From the NCBI GenBank assembly GCA_937129385.1, contig CAKZNC010000065.1, positions 1 to 61,012 on the forward strand: DNA of 61,012 nucleotides, written 5' to 3'. Source of the DNA: an uncultured Bacteroidota bacterium (lineage in GTDB: Bacteria; Bacteroidota; Bacteroidia; Bacteroidales; GCA-2748055). This document shows positions 15,171 through 22,975 of this stretch, in pieces. The notes under the pieces are model-generated. The model made no database searches. It worked only from the letters and a program-made list of their open reading frames with translations, and was not told where the DNA came from. Every line of letters starts with the position of its first letter. The stretch's first letter is position 1. Position numbers and translations under genes: made by a program.

Positions 15171-17870
15171 CTAAAACTTATACGCTACGGTAAAGTTCCA
15201 GGTTCTTCCGTTTCCGAAATAGACCCTGTTGTTCATATCCACACCGTTCCACGTCGGATCGGTTCCGGGGTGTATATTAGTGTCAGACTGACTGATATAC
15301 TGCTTGTTCAGGATATTGTTTACATTACCACGCAACATGATTGAATTGCGGTTCGCGAGGTAGATATTGTAAGTAACACCTGCATCCAGCAGGCTGAAAG
15401 AGGGAAGCTCGAGTGATCCCATGTGGTCCTCAGCGTCGAAGCTTTCCGGATCGATCGCAGCATATAATTTGTCATAGTACCTGAAATCTGCATCAACAGA
15501 CAGACCTTTGATGATTTTGTACTCAGCCAGCAATCCAAAACTTGTTTGTGCTGCATCACCTACCTTAACATCATCAAGATACAGCATGCTGCTTGCTGCT
15601 CCAATGGGCACGCGGTTTTCGTCCCATATGTTGGCCTCGACATTACCTGCGTAGGTCCAGTTGCCGACAGAAGCAAAACCTCCGATACTCAGCGTTCTCA
15701 TGGGCTTGAATTCAAACTCAAGTTCAACACCTGTATGAGTTTCTGCAACGTTCTGGAAAAGTGCAATATCATCAAATTCTCCATCGTTGTCGAAATCTCC
15801 GCTCTGACGGATCTGGCGATCGGTCCAGCTTGTGTAATATGCATTGAGGTCCACATCAAGCATGGGGCTTCGGAATCCGTATCCTGCCTCAAATCCAAGA
15901 ATCTTCTCATTTCCTACGTCTTCATTTACATCGTTCAGGTAATTCAGGAACAGATCGTCAAAGAAGGGCTGACGTGAATAGTACCCAGCGTTTACGAACA
16001 CATTGTGTGCTTCATTGATATTATAGTTACCGCCTGCTTTAAGGTTGTAGCCCGGGTGCTTGAGTTTTTCAGACACCTGGTCGGCCGTGAAGGCATAGGA
16101 ATGATAGTCGAAGCGCTGGAATGACTGTGTTGATAAGGCTCCCTGCATATAACCAGAGAAATCTGCAGTTTTGTATTCAAGCTGTCCGAATACACCTGCG
16201 TATGAGATCCGTTCGTTGTTGTAATAGTCGAGCTTGTCATCAATCATACCGTTTCTTTCTGTCCAGAACAGGTAAGGTGAAGCCTTGTGCTCCTGTGTAT
16301 AGACCTGTCCGCCAGGAAAGAGATCCTGGAATCCGGCACCATTGTAGTTGTCATCCCAGTATCCATCAAGTCCCCAGAGGTTGTCCACCAATCTGAAGTG
16401 CTCGCCGTAATAGGTGCGGAAATCTGCACCAATGTTGAAAGATAGCGATTCACTGATGTCATGGTTGAAGTTGGTCACAGCACCAAGCCACCTGTGCATG
16501 TTCATGGAGGCACGACGGATGCCTGCTCCGTCACCATATGAACCAATCGTCCGGCCCGGGATGTGCCACTGTTCTGTACCATCATTCACGATGGCCTGAT
16601 TATTGGCTTCGATCTGGTCAAAGTCGAGCTGACCATCGGCATCGTAAAGGTAATAACCGGTTCCGTAACCACCGGTACCACCACCCTGTCCGATAGATGC
16701 ATAAAGCACGGTAGAGAGGGATGACTTTGCCCCCATGTTCCAGTCCCAGTTCAGGTTAGCCACAGGTTTGTGGTAGAAATTCTCCCTCAGGGAGTAGACT
16801 TCACCATTATAATATCCCCAGTTATTGTTGTAACGTTGCTCTTCATTTGTGATCTCACCATCACCGTTCCTGTCATAGGTGTCAATGGATTTCGTGTAGT
16901 TCTGGTAATGGTTTTGCGGAGCACCGGTCATGGAAAAGTTGAACTGGTGTTTGTCAGAAGGTTTGTAACCAACAGAAATAAAATAGGTCTGACCCTGTCC
17001 CTGGGTACCGTCATTGTATCCATTTCCCTGCCAGTGAGAGAGGAGGACGCTGGCACCCCATCCATTTTCGCTGAGTCCGGTGGAGTAGCTGGCCACATAT
17101 TTCATGTACCCGTCGTTTCCAACCAGGGCGCTGACACGACCTCCTTCGATCATATCGGTAGCTTTGGTGATCACGTTGATCGTGGCGCCCACAGAGGAGA
17201 TGGCGAGCTTTGATGAGCCGAGTCCTCGCTGGATTTGAACTGCGGTAGCGATTTCTGCGAGTCCCTGCCAGTTTGACCAGTATACCTTTCCATCTTCCAT
17301 TCCGTTCACCGGCTGTCCATTGAACAGGAGTGCAAGGTTTTCCTGTGAGAATCCACGTATATTGATCCGGGAGTCACCGTATCCACCTGCCTGACTGGCG
17401 ACATATACGGAAGGAGTATTCTTCATGATTTCCGGGAATTCCTGGTTACCGGTCTTTTCGATGATTTCCGGCATGTGAATGGTGGATACTGCCACAGGTG
17501 TTTCCCTGTCCTGGGCAACGTCGATCACGCCATAACCTACCACGACCACTTCATCGATCTCGAGGCTCGGGGAGAGTCCGATCTCACCCAGGTTTTTCCT
17601 GGATGCAGTGAATGAGGCTGTTGTAGAGGTATATCCGATGAATGAGACCTTCACGGAACCTGAAGTACTTGAAACCTCGAGGCTGAAACTTCCATCAGCC
17701 ATGGTAATGGTTCCATTTGCGGTCCCGGTCTCAACTACGTTGGCCCCGGGAAGAGGATCGCCGGTATCTTCGTCCACAACCGTTCCACTGATTGTGGTCT
17801 GGGCATGTGCATTGATTGCAAAGACACAAGCCACCAGCATAGTGAGGCTAAATTTTAATACATGTTTCAT
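15171..17870 (-). CDS. TonB-dependent outer-membrane receptor with CarboxypepD_reg domain
   Basis: From ATG 17870 the 899-residue product has a Sec signal peptide ending in NAHAQ, a carboxypeptidase-regulatory-like domain (TISGTVVDEDTGDPLPGANV) at about 25-110, a plug domain (VVVVGYG, INIRGFSQENLALLFNGQPVNG) and a beta-barrel ending in WNFTVAYKF. It imports an unknown ligand across the outer membrane using TonB energy. The N-terminal order resembles SusC-like transporters, but there is no SusD partner on either side. It is transcribed alone from a -7 box at 17928-17935. An in-frame start at 17930 would lie in the promoter. Confidence 0.92.
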   Translation of the reverse strand: MKHVLKFSLTMLVACVFAINAHAQTTISGTVVDEDTGDPLPGANVVETGTANGTITMADGSFSLEVSSTSGSVKVSFIGYTSTTASFTASRKNLGEIGLSPSLEIDEVVVVGYGVIDVAQDRETPVAVSTIHMPEIIEKTGNQEFPEIMKNTPSVYVASQAGGYGDSRINIRGFSQENLALLFNGQPVNGMEDGKVYWSNWQGLAEIATAVQIQRGLGSSKLAISSVGATINVITKATDMIEGGRVSALVGNDGYMKYVASYSTGLSENGWGASVLLSHWQGNGYNDGTQGQGQTYFISVGYKPSDKHQFNFSMTGAPQNHYQNYTKSIDTYDRNGDGEITNEEQRYNNNWGYYNGEVYSLRENFYHKPVANLNWDWNMGAKSSLSTVLYASIGQGGGTGGYGTGYYLYDADGQLDFDQIEANNQAIVNDGTEQWHIPGRTIGSYGDGAGIRRASMNMHRWLGAVTNFNHDISESLSFNIGADFRTYYGEHFRLVDNLWGLDGYWDDNYNGAGFQDLFPGGQVYTQEHKASPYLFWTERNGMIDDKLDYYNNERISYAGVFGQLEYKTADFSGYMQGALSTQSFQRFDYHSYAFTADQVSEKLKHPGYNLKAGGNYNINEAHNVFVNAGYYSRQPFFDDLFLNYLNDVNEDVGNEKILGFEAGYGFRSPMLDVDLNAYYTSWTDRQIRQSGDFDNDGEFDDIALFQNVAETHTGVELEFEFKPMRTLSIGGFASVGNWTYAGNVEANIWDENRVPIGAASSMLYLDDVKVGDAAQTSFGLLAEYKIIKGLSVDADFRYYDKLYAAIDPESFDAEDHMGSLELPSFSLLDAGVTYNIYLANRNSIMLRGNVNNILNKQYISQSDTNIHPGTDPTWNGVDMNNRVYFGNGRTWNFTVAYKF

Positions 17871-17927
17871 AGAATTAATTTTTAGAGTTAGAATTATAAT
17901 TTGCTTTCCTGAGTTATATTTCCCGGA

Positions 17928-17935
17928 CAAAGATA
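17928..17935 (-). promoter_or_regulatory. -7 box TATCTTTG for the TonB-dependent receptor
   Basis: Exact TAnnTTTG match on the minus strand, predicting a leader of about 50 nt before the ATG at 17870. Confidence 0.65.
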
Positions 17936-18455
17936 TTCCTGAAGGGAATTGATGAAATGAAATTAAGTTTAATTTATTGTTAGGAGTTGTTTTTGCATCC
18001 AGAAAGTTTCAACACGCAATTAACAATGGAGGTGAGCTAAAGAATGATTACTGGATGAAGTTTGAATAGCCTAGGAGGGAAGGGGTTGATAGTCAATAAT
18101 TAGGAGTTCTGACCAGTCGTTGTGAACTGGTGTGATTTCTTTCGGAGATATGTTATACAATATACTTTTCCTCCTATTCCATGCCTTCATTCAAATATTC
18201 TTACCTGAAGAAGCGTAAACCGGAATCACTACAGGCAAGTTTAAGAGATTCGGATTCTGGGTAATATGGTTTGAATCAGCCTGTATTTTATAAAAAAAAT
18301 AATGGGATTATCAGCTAAGACACAGGAACTTTACAGGCTTTCACTTGCAAGTAAAAAAGTGACGAAAGGCAAAAATAAATTGACAAACAAATGTTAAAGA
18401 TTGATAAAAGGATAACAATTAACATTTGAGACCGTAATAAATGTAAAATGATATC
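17936..18455. other. AT-rich intergenic region without a recognised gene
   Basis: About 520 bp between divergent genes. I see no open frame worth calling, no RNA gene and no repeat. It should hold the upstream regulatory sites of the TonB receptor and the T9SS cargo gene. Confidence 0.6.
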
Positions 18456-18463
18456 TATTTTTG
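18456..18463 (+). promoter_or_regulatory. -7 box TATTTTTG for the T9SS cargo gene
   Basis: Exact TAnnTTTG match that ends 30 bp before ATG 18494 and overlaps an upstream in-frame TTG, so it fixes the start at 18494. Confidence 0.6.
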
Positions 18464-18493
18464 CCATTGAAGAAAAGCCAAAAAATTACAATT

Positions 18494-19726
18494 ATGAATC
18501 GTATACAATTTACCTGTCTCATATTATGTATAACTACAATTCCGGGTTACAATCAGTTGGCACCCAATAACAGGGTTTTAATGCATGAAAATCCTGATGA
18601 ACGCGTTGCTGGAATCAACAATGATCTGCCAACTGGTTTTTCCGAAACCCTTGATTCAGTCATCCATTTTGAATATGTGGAAGGGAATCCTGAACCAAAT
18701 ATTAGCAAGTGGATCTATTTCTCAGAAGTATTGGAACGATTAGATTCTGTCGAACAATTCTATCTGGATCAAATATTGGATTATACCTCTGGTCAAACTG
18801 TCAGGTACAATTATGATGAATACGGTCGGATCTCCAATGTTTTCAAAAACAGTTGGAACAGCAGGATGGAGCATCTGGCCATACTTATAAATGAGGAGTA
18901 TCAATACAAGACCGGTGAAGATTTTACGAGAATTTCGAACATCGAATGGAGGACTTTACATGATACCTCCATTGTTGATTTTGAGGAGGATTACGAATTT
19001 GATGTGTCTGATCAACTGGTAGATTATAGCATGACCATACCTTTTGATATAAATCCTGATACTGCCCATTACCAGGAGGAGTACAATTATGACACCAATG
19101 GTTTACTTGCAAATGCGAGCAGCAATCTGACGGAAGCAGGAGAAAGTGTTCGACTACTGGAGATGCAGTATCAAAATGTATTTAACACCTTCGATTTACC
19201 CTCCAATATCCGGCAGACCAGCAGGTTGAACAGTGTGGGTGGCTGGTTGAATGATGGAGAGATAGCTCTGTTCTATGATGGCCAGAACAGGATCACGGTT
19301 CAAACTCGTGCAAGGGCAGTTGATACAATATTCCCTCTATATGAGCGGCTTAACTATACCTATGACCAATATGATAATCTGATCAGTGAAGTCAGATATA
19401 CATCACCTGATTCAATCAATTTTCAGATGGCCGACAGTATATTGTATTACCATACCGTGGAGGAAGAGGAAGAGGAAGAGGTTGATCCTGAAACACCTGA
19501 ATTCATTCTTTATCCCAATCCTACAAATGGAATACTACACATCAGGTCAGGTATTGATAGCCCGTCAGAAATCAAGGTTATTGATGTATTAGGGAAAATA
19601 CATGTAACAATGAATGTTGAAAGTGGTGTGGCAGATATTGATCTTTCGGCTTTCCCTACCGGTTATTATCTGATTGTCCTGACCAGTAATTCTGAATATC
19701 ATACAGGGAAGGTACTCAAATACTGA
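18494..19726 (+). CDS. Secreted protein with C-terminal T9SS type A sorting domain
   Basis: The 410-residue product starts with a Sec signal peptide. The middle part is beta-rich, with repeated Y-D/N-x-x-G-like strands (RYNDEYGRIS-like and YDTNGLL stretches) as in YD-type or RHS-like sheets, but no catalytic motif is visible. An acidic Glu-rich linker precedes the final 75 residues, which start with FILYPNPTNGILHI and end HTGKVLKY: the T9SS type A sorting domain. The protein should be exported and attached to or released from the surface. Its role is unknown. It stands alone between two non-coding stretches. Confidence 0.85.
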   Translation: MNRIQFTCLILCITTIPGYNQLAPNNRVLMHENPDERVAGINNDLPTGFSETLDSVIHFEYVEGNPEPNISKWIYFSEVLERLDSVEQFYLDQILDYTSGQTVRYNYDEYGRISNVFKNSWNSRMEHLAILINEEYQYKTGEDFTRISNIEWRTLHDTSIVDFEEDYEFDVSDQLVDYSMTIPFDINPDTAHYQEEYNYDTNGLLANASSNLTEAGESVRLLEMQYQNVFNTFDLPSNIRQTSRLNSVGGWLNDGEIALFYDGQNRITVQTRARAVDTIFPLYERLNYTYDQYDNLISEVRYTSPDSINFQMADSILYYHTVEEEEEEEVDPETPEFILYPNPTNGILHIRSGIDSPSEIKVIDVLGKIHVTMNVESGVADIDLSAFPTGYYLIVLTSNSEYHTGKVLKY

Positions 19727-19737
19727 TAACTGCTGTA

Positions 19738-19798
19738 GCCAGGATTACTTGCGTGATCCTTTTGCTCCACGGTTCAAGTCCTTAGTAAGCCCAAAAAA
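19738..19798. repeat. Direct repeat copy 1 with tRNA-3'-like GGTTCAAGTCC
   Basis: A 61-bp unit (GCCAGGATTACTT... to ...GTAAGCCCAAAAA) repeated 102 bp further on with about six differences. It contains GGTTCAAGTCC, which looks like a tRNA T-loop, but no foldable tRNA surrounds it. Confidence 0.75.
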
Positions 19799-19839
19799 AT
19801 GCGATGCAAAGTATGTTGAGCGGAAAAATGGACAGCTTT

Positions 19840-19900
19840 GCCAGGATTACTTACGCGATCCTTTTGCTCCAAGGTTCAAGTCCACGGTAAGCCCAAAAAT
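19840..19900. repeat. Direct repeat copy 2 with tRNA-3'-like GGTTCAAGTCC
   Basis: Second copy of the 61-bp unit, about 90 percent identical to the first. Its CCACGGTAAGCCC is the exact reverse complement of the plus-strand sequence at 19997-20009, that is, it repeats the trailer of the tRNA-Arg gene in opposite orientation. That points to duplicated tRNA 3' ends. Confidence 0.75.
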
Positions 19901-19917
19901 TGTGAAGTAATTTTAAC

Positions 19918-19982
19918 GGGCTTTTTTAATGGTTCTTCCTTATGAAAGCTTGCTTTCAACGTAAGTACCATTAAAAAAGCCC
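19918..19982. repeat. 65-bp interrupted palindrome
   Basis: The outer arms (19918-19933 and 19967-19982) are perfect 16-bp inverted repeats, GGGCTTTTTTAATGGT and its complement. The centre holds a second inverted repeat, GAAAGC and GCTTTC (19944-19949 and 19952-19957). The right arm shares its AAGCCC with the tRNA terminator stem. Confidence 0.85.
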
Positions 19983-20002
19983 AGCGCTGTCGCGCTGGGC
20001 TT
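19971..20002 (-). terminator. Terminator of tRNA-Arg
   Basis: AAGCCCAGCG (19977-19986) pairs with CGCTGGGCTT (19993-20002), followed on the minus strand by a T run. It lies 13 bp after the tRNA gene. Confidence 0.85.
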
Positions 20003-20014
20003 ACCGTGGTCTTG

Positions 20015-20088
20015 TGATTCCGCCAGGATTCGAACCTGGGACCTACAGCTTAGAAGGCTGTTGCTCTATCCAGCTGAGCTACGGAACC
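20015..20088 (-). tRNA. tRNA-Arg, anticodon UCU
   Basis: The minus strand folds into a 74-nt cloverleaf. The acceptor arm GGTTCCG pairs with CGGAATC (one G-U pair), the D-arm sequence is AGCTCAGCTGGATAGAGC, the anticodon loop is CTTCTAA (anticodon TCT), and the T arm is CCAGG-TTCGAAT-CCTGG. The discriminator is A, and CCA is not encoded. A -7 box lies about 72 bp upstream and a terminator directly follows. Confidence 0.97.
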
Positions 20089-20159
20089 AAAACATGTCAC
20101 GCATCCTGTTTATTATTATGGATTTCAATCCTTAATTCAGAAAGTGTGATTTCGGGCTG

Positions 20160-20167
20160 CAAATATA
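20160..20167 (-). promoter_or_regulatory. -7 box TATATTTG for tRNA-Arg
   Basis: Exact TAnnTTTG match on the minus strand upstream of tRNA-Arg, giving a pre-tRNA leader of about 65 nt. Confidence 0.5.
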
Positions 20168-20197
20168 GTAAATTAATGTCAACAGTAGAAGTGATTT

Positions 20198-20570
20198 GAA
20201 ACCGAAAACGTCATATGCTCCGCCGTTGGGATAATCCCAATGTTCAGTTCCCGTTTCTTTCAGATATCCTCCGTCAAGGAAATATTCGATCGTTGATGTA
20301 GATATCCTTGCATCAGGTCCGGATATATACTCAAACAAGGACGTCCATTCATCGATAGTTGGAATGTGCCAGCCAGCAGGACAAACCTGTCCCGTCTTTG
20401 CGGCAAATCGGTTATATAGAGCACTATAGACATTGCCGGAGTTGCTGTTGTTGTACCTGGAGACATTAAGGTTTTCAGTCATCCAACATTGATCTCCGAT
20501 CCTGACCGTTTCATAAGTATTTCCATCGATATCCTGTATGGAATTACGGTCGAGTTGGAGGATCGTTACT
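20198..20570 (-). pseudogene. Truncated FISUMP-domain protein remnant
   Basis: The minus frame contains most of one Fibrobacter succinogenes major-paralogous (FISUMP) domain: DIDGNTYETVRIGDQCWMTENLNV, then CPAGWHIPTIDEW, GYLKETGTEHWDYPNGGAYDVFGF. After about 20198 the frame turns into unrelated hydrophobic residues, so the domain end (usually ALPGG...) is lost. Upstream the frame is closed by a stop near 20576, with no signal peptide or start before the domain. It is best read as the leftover of a larger secreted protein, next to the tRNA-associated repeats. The ATG at 20482 is inside the domain and not a real start. Confidence 0.75.
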
Positions 20571-20761
20571 GCAGGACGTCAATAACAATACTAACAGTGT
20601 GATCAGGGTAAATCTCATAATTGCCGGGTTAGAAAATTGTCATTACAAGATATTGAAATTAATTGATGGTTGGATGTTAAGAAATAAAAAAGTGATCGTC
20701 TTTTGCTAAACTATCCGGGTGCTTGTTCATATTTTTAACAGCATTTTTCTCCAATATTCCT

Positions 20762-20769
20762 TATCTTTC
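20762..20769 (+). promoter_or_regulatory. Near-consensus -7 box TATCTTTC for the DoxX-fusion gene
   Basis: Matches TAnnTTTG in all but the last base and lies 44 bp before ATG 20814. The gap 20577-20813 shows nothing else. Confidence 0.35.
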
Positions 20770-20797
20770 GCACAGCCAAATTACGAACAATATTTTC

Positions 20798-20805
20798 GAG
20801 GAGGG
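20798..20805 (+). promoter_or_regulatory. Strong Shine-Dalgarno GAGGAGGG
   Basis: An 8-base purine match to the 16S rRNA tail with 8 bp to ATG 20814. Such strong sites are uncommon in Bacteroidota and fix this start. Confidence 0.6.
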
Positions 20806-20813
20806 ATTGCGTC

Positions 20814-22430
20814 ATGAAAAAAGCGACTGAATTAAAGCAGAATAACAGGGCTGCCATGGTTATGCTCACCATTTTGAGAGTTGGGATCGGGTGGCATTTT
20901 ATATACGAAGGATTTTCAAAATTGCTGGAACCTGGCTGGACCTCTGCAGGCTATCTGCTTAGTGCAACGGGCCCTTTTTCGGGGATTTTTCATTCAATGG
21001 CGGCAAACGAGACGCTTCTGCAGTTCATTGATGTGCTGAACATCTGGGCGCTGATATTCATCGGGATCGGACTTTTTCTCGGATTGTTCACTAAAATATC
21101 ACAGGTGGCAGGAATCGCGCTGCTTACTGTATATTACCTTTCTCATCCTCCATTCTTCTCTGAACCTGGATTCTTTCGTGAGGGATCCTATCTGCTGGTA
21201 AGTAAAGACCTGCTGGAGATCATTGCACTCGTTACATTGATGTTCTTTCCCACCGGGAAGTTTATCGGACTCGATGGATTGCTTACACTTACATTGCGGA
21301 AATCTTCACACAAGATGGACCATGGTCAGCCCGACGAAGAAGAACACAAGGCCGATGTGGGCAGGATCGAGCGGAGGGAAGTTCTGAAACACCTGGCCAC
21401 TGTCCCTTTCATGGGCGCCCTTGCATATGGGATCATCCGCAAGACAGGGATGGATAGCTTCGAGGAGCAAAACCTGGTGGATGCGAATGCAGGAGCAACT
21501 CAACGTTTTGTGCAGCAGATCCAGGCGGGATCCAACCAGCTTTCCCTGGATAATCTGAAAGGACAAAAATTTGACGAGATCAATGGGGTGAAAGGTAAAC
21601 TACCTAAGGGGATGCTGGGCGGACTTGAATCATCGAAGCTGATCATGGGAGGAAACCTGATCAGTGGATATGTGCACTCACGAGACCTGATCTACGTCTC
21701 TTCTCTTGTAAGGAATTACCACCAGAAGGACCGTGTATTTAAAACACTGATGATGTGTGAGCAGGCCGGTGTAAATACATTGCTGTCGAATCCTGTGGTA
21801 ATGCCATTGATGGAAGAATACTGGAAAGAGGGATATGGCAATATACAATTCATATCCGACTGTGCAGGTTTGATCTACTGGCCCGAACTAAAACCAATGC
21901 CGTTCGAGGAGTATTACGATATCGTAAAAGGAGCCATTGACAGTGGGGCAAATGCCGGGTATATCCAGGGAGAGACAGCCGATTACTATATTGAGAACGG
22001 GGAGGTTGATAAGATCGTGAAGGTGATGGACCTCCTGAGAGACAATGGACTTCCGGTTGGTATCGGGGCCCACAAGATCCAGACAATTAAAAAATGCGTG
22101 GAGCTTGGCCTTGAAACAGATTTCTGGATGAAGACATTGCACACCCATGATTACTGGTCGGCCAAACATCCGACATGGCACGATAACATGTACTGTTTCG
22201 ATCCTGACGACACCATCAACTACATGGAGTCGCTCGAGCAACCCTGGATCGCTTTCAAAACCATGGCAGCAGGAGCTGTACACCCGGAAAAGGCTTTTCC
22301 CTATGCATTTGAGAAGGGAGCCGATTTTGTATGCGCCGGCATGTACGATTTCCAGGTGGTCGATGATGTGAATATTGCCCTCGCAGCCATTGATAATGCA
22401 GGTAAACGTCAGCGTCCCTGGCGGGCATAA
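20814..22430 (+). CDS. DoxX membrane domain fused to a TIM-barrel-like domain
   Basis: The 538-residue product has three parts. Residues 15-160 form a four-helix DoxX-type membrane domain (LRVGIGWHFIYEGFSKLL, IGLFLGLFTKIS, LEIIALVTLMFFPTG). Residues 187-210 are a twin-arginine-like segment (RREVLKHLATVPF) running into a hydrophobic stretch. Residues 255-538 are a soluble alpha/beta domain resembling aldo/keto-reductase-like barrels (LIMGGNLISGYVHSRD, AGVNTLLSN, PWIAFKTMAAGAVHP, GADFVCAGM). The barrel probably lies outside the inner membrane, tethered to DoxX. The reaction is unknown. A homologous DoxX domain occurs as a separate gene at 54556, next to an oxidoreductase with the same RR segment. 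Confidence 0.8.
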   Translation: MKKATELKQNNRAAMVMLTILRVGIGWHFIYEGFSKLLEPGWTSAGYLLSATGPFSGIFHSMAANETLLQFIDVLNIWALIFIGIGLFLGLFTKISQVAGIALLTVYYLSHPPFFSEPGFFREGSYLLVSKDLLEIIALVTLMFFPTGKFIGLDGLLTLTLRKSSHKMDHGQPDEEEHKADVGRIERREVLKHLATVPFMGALAYGIIRKTGMDSFEEQNLVDANAGATQRFVQQIQAGSNQLSLDNLKGQKFDEINGVKGKLPKGMLGGLESSKLIMGGNLISGYVHSRDLIYVSSLVRNYHQKDRVFKTLMMCEQAGVNTLLSNPVVMPLMEEYWKEGYGNIQFISDCAGLIYWPELKPMPFEEYYDIVKGAIDSGANAGYIQGETADYYIENGEVDKIVKVMDLLRDNGLPVGIGAHKIQTIKKCVELGLETDFWMKTLHTHDYWSAKHPTWHDNMYCFDPDDTINYMESLEQPWIAFKTMAAGAVHPEKAFPYAFEKGADFVCAGMYDFQVVDDVNIALAAIDNAGKRQRPWRA

Positions 22431-22447
22431 AATCATAATTTGCATAC

Positions 22448-22939
22448 ATGAATATTAAATTTCACTCTTCAGTAATTTTCTGCAGTGACCTGGAAAAACA
22501 GCGGGAATTCTATGAGAAATTCCTGGGTCAGAAAGTTGAACAGGATCTCGGAAGATGCATTGTTTTTGAAGGTGGTCTTACATTGTGGAAGCCTGATAAG
22601 GAGTATCCACTGGCAAAAGAACTGGGATATACCTATGAGCCCATCGGCAACAGGAACCTGGAGATTTGTTTTGAGACAGAAGATTTTGCAGATGCCGTGG
22701 AAAATGTCCTGATGGGAGATTTGCGGCTGCTGCATAATGTCGTTGAAGAGTCCTGGGGCCAGTATACCATCCGTTTCTACGATCCGGAAGGCAACCTGCT
22801 TGAGATCGGGGAAAACCTGAAATGCATGGCCCTGCGAATGCGTAATTCAGGAATGGATGCCGACCAGATCGCAGGCAAAACGGGACTTGACAAAGGGTAC
22901 GTTGAACACCTGCTTACCCAACCGGGTGAGTGTGAATGA
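22448..22939 (+). CDS. VOC-family (glyoxalase-like) protein with helix-turn-helix-like tail
   Basis: The first 125 residues form a vicinal-oxygen-chelate domain (VIFCSDLEKQREFYEKFLG, then FYDPEGNLLEIGE, the usual metal-ligand Glu region). The last 35 residues (about 127-157, MRNSGMDADQIAGKTGLDKGYVEHLL) read like a short helix-turn-helix. The two parts together are unusual. Metal-dependent isomerase, lyase or ligand sensor are all possible. It follows the DoxX-fusion gene by 17 bp and precedes the alcohol dehydrogenase, so it is probably in the same transcript. Confidence 0.75.
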   Translation: MNIKFHSSVIFCSDLEKQREFYEKFLGQKVEQDLGRCIVFEGGLTLWKPDKEYPLAKELGYTYEPIGNRNLEICFETEDFADAVENVLMGDLRLLHNVVEESWGQYTIRFYDPEGNLLEIGENLKCMALRMRNSGMDADQIAGKTGLDKGYVEHLLTQPGECE

Positions 22940-22975
22940 TGCTTCATTTTTTTAACTTTATTGAAAATTCTACCT

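Noticed and set aside
18494-19726. RHS/YD-repeat polymorphic toxin
   Set aside because: Only weak YD-like strands are present, there is no RHS core or toxin end, and the C-terminus is a T9SS sorting domain.
19738-19900. Two additional tRNA genes suggested by GGTTCAAGTCC
   Set aside because: No acceptor, D or anticodon stems can be folded around either copy.
15171-20570. Genomic island or integrated element at tRNA-Arg
   Set aside because: No integrase, transposase, relaxase or clear direct repeat of the intact tRNA end was found; only fragments suggest past events.
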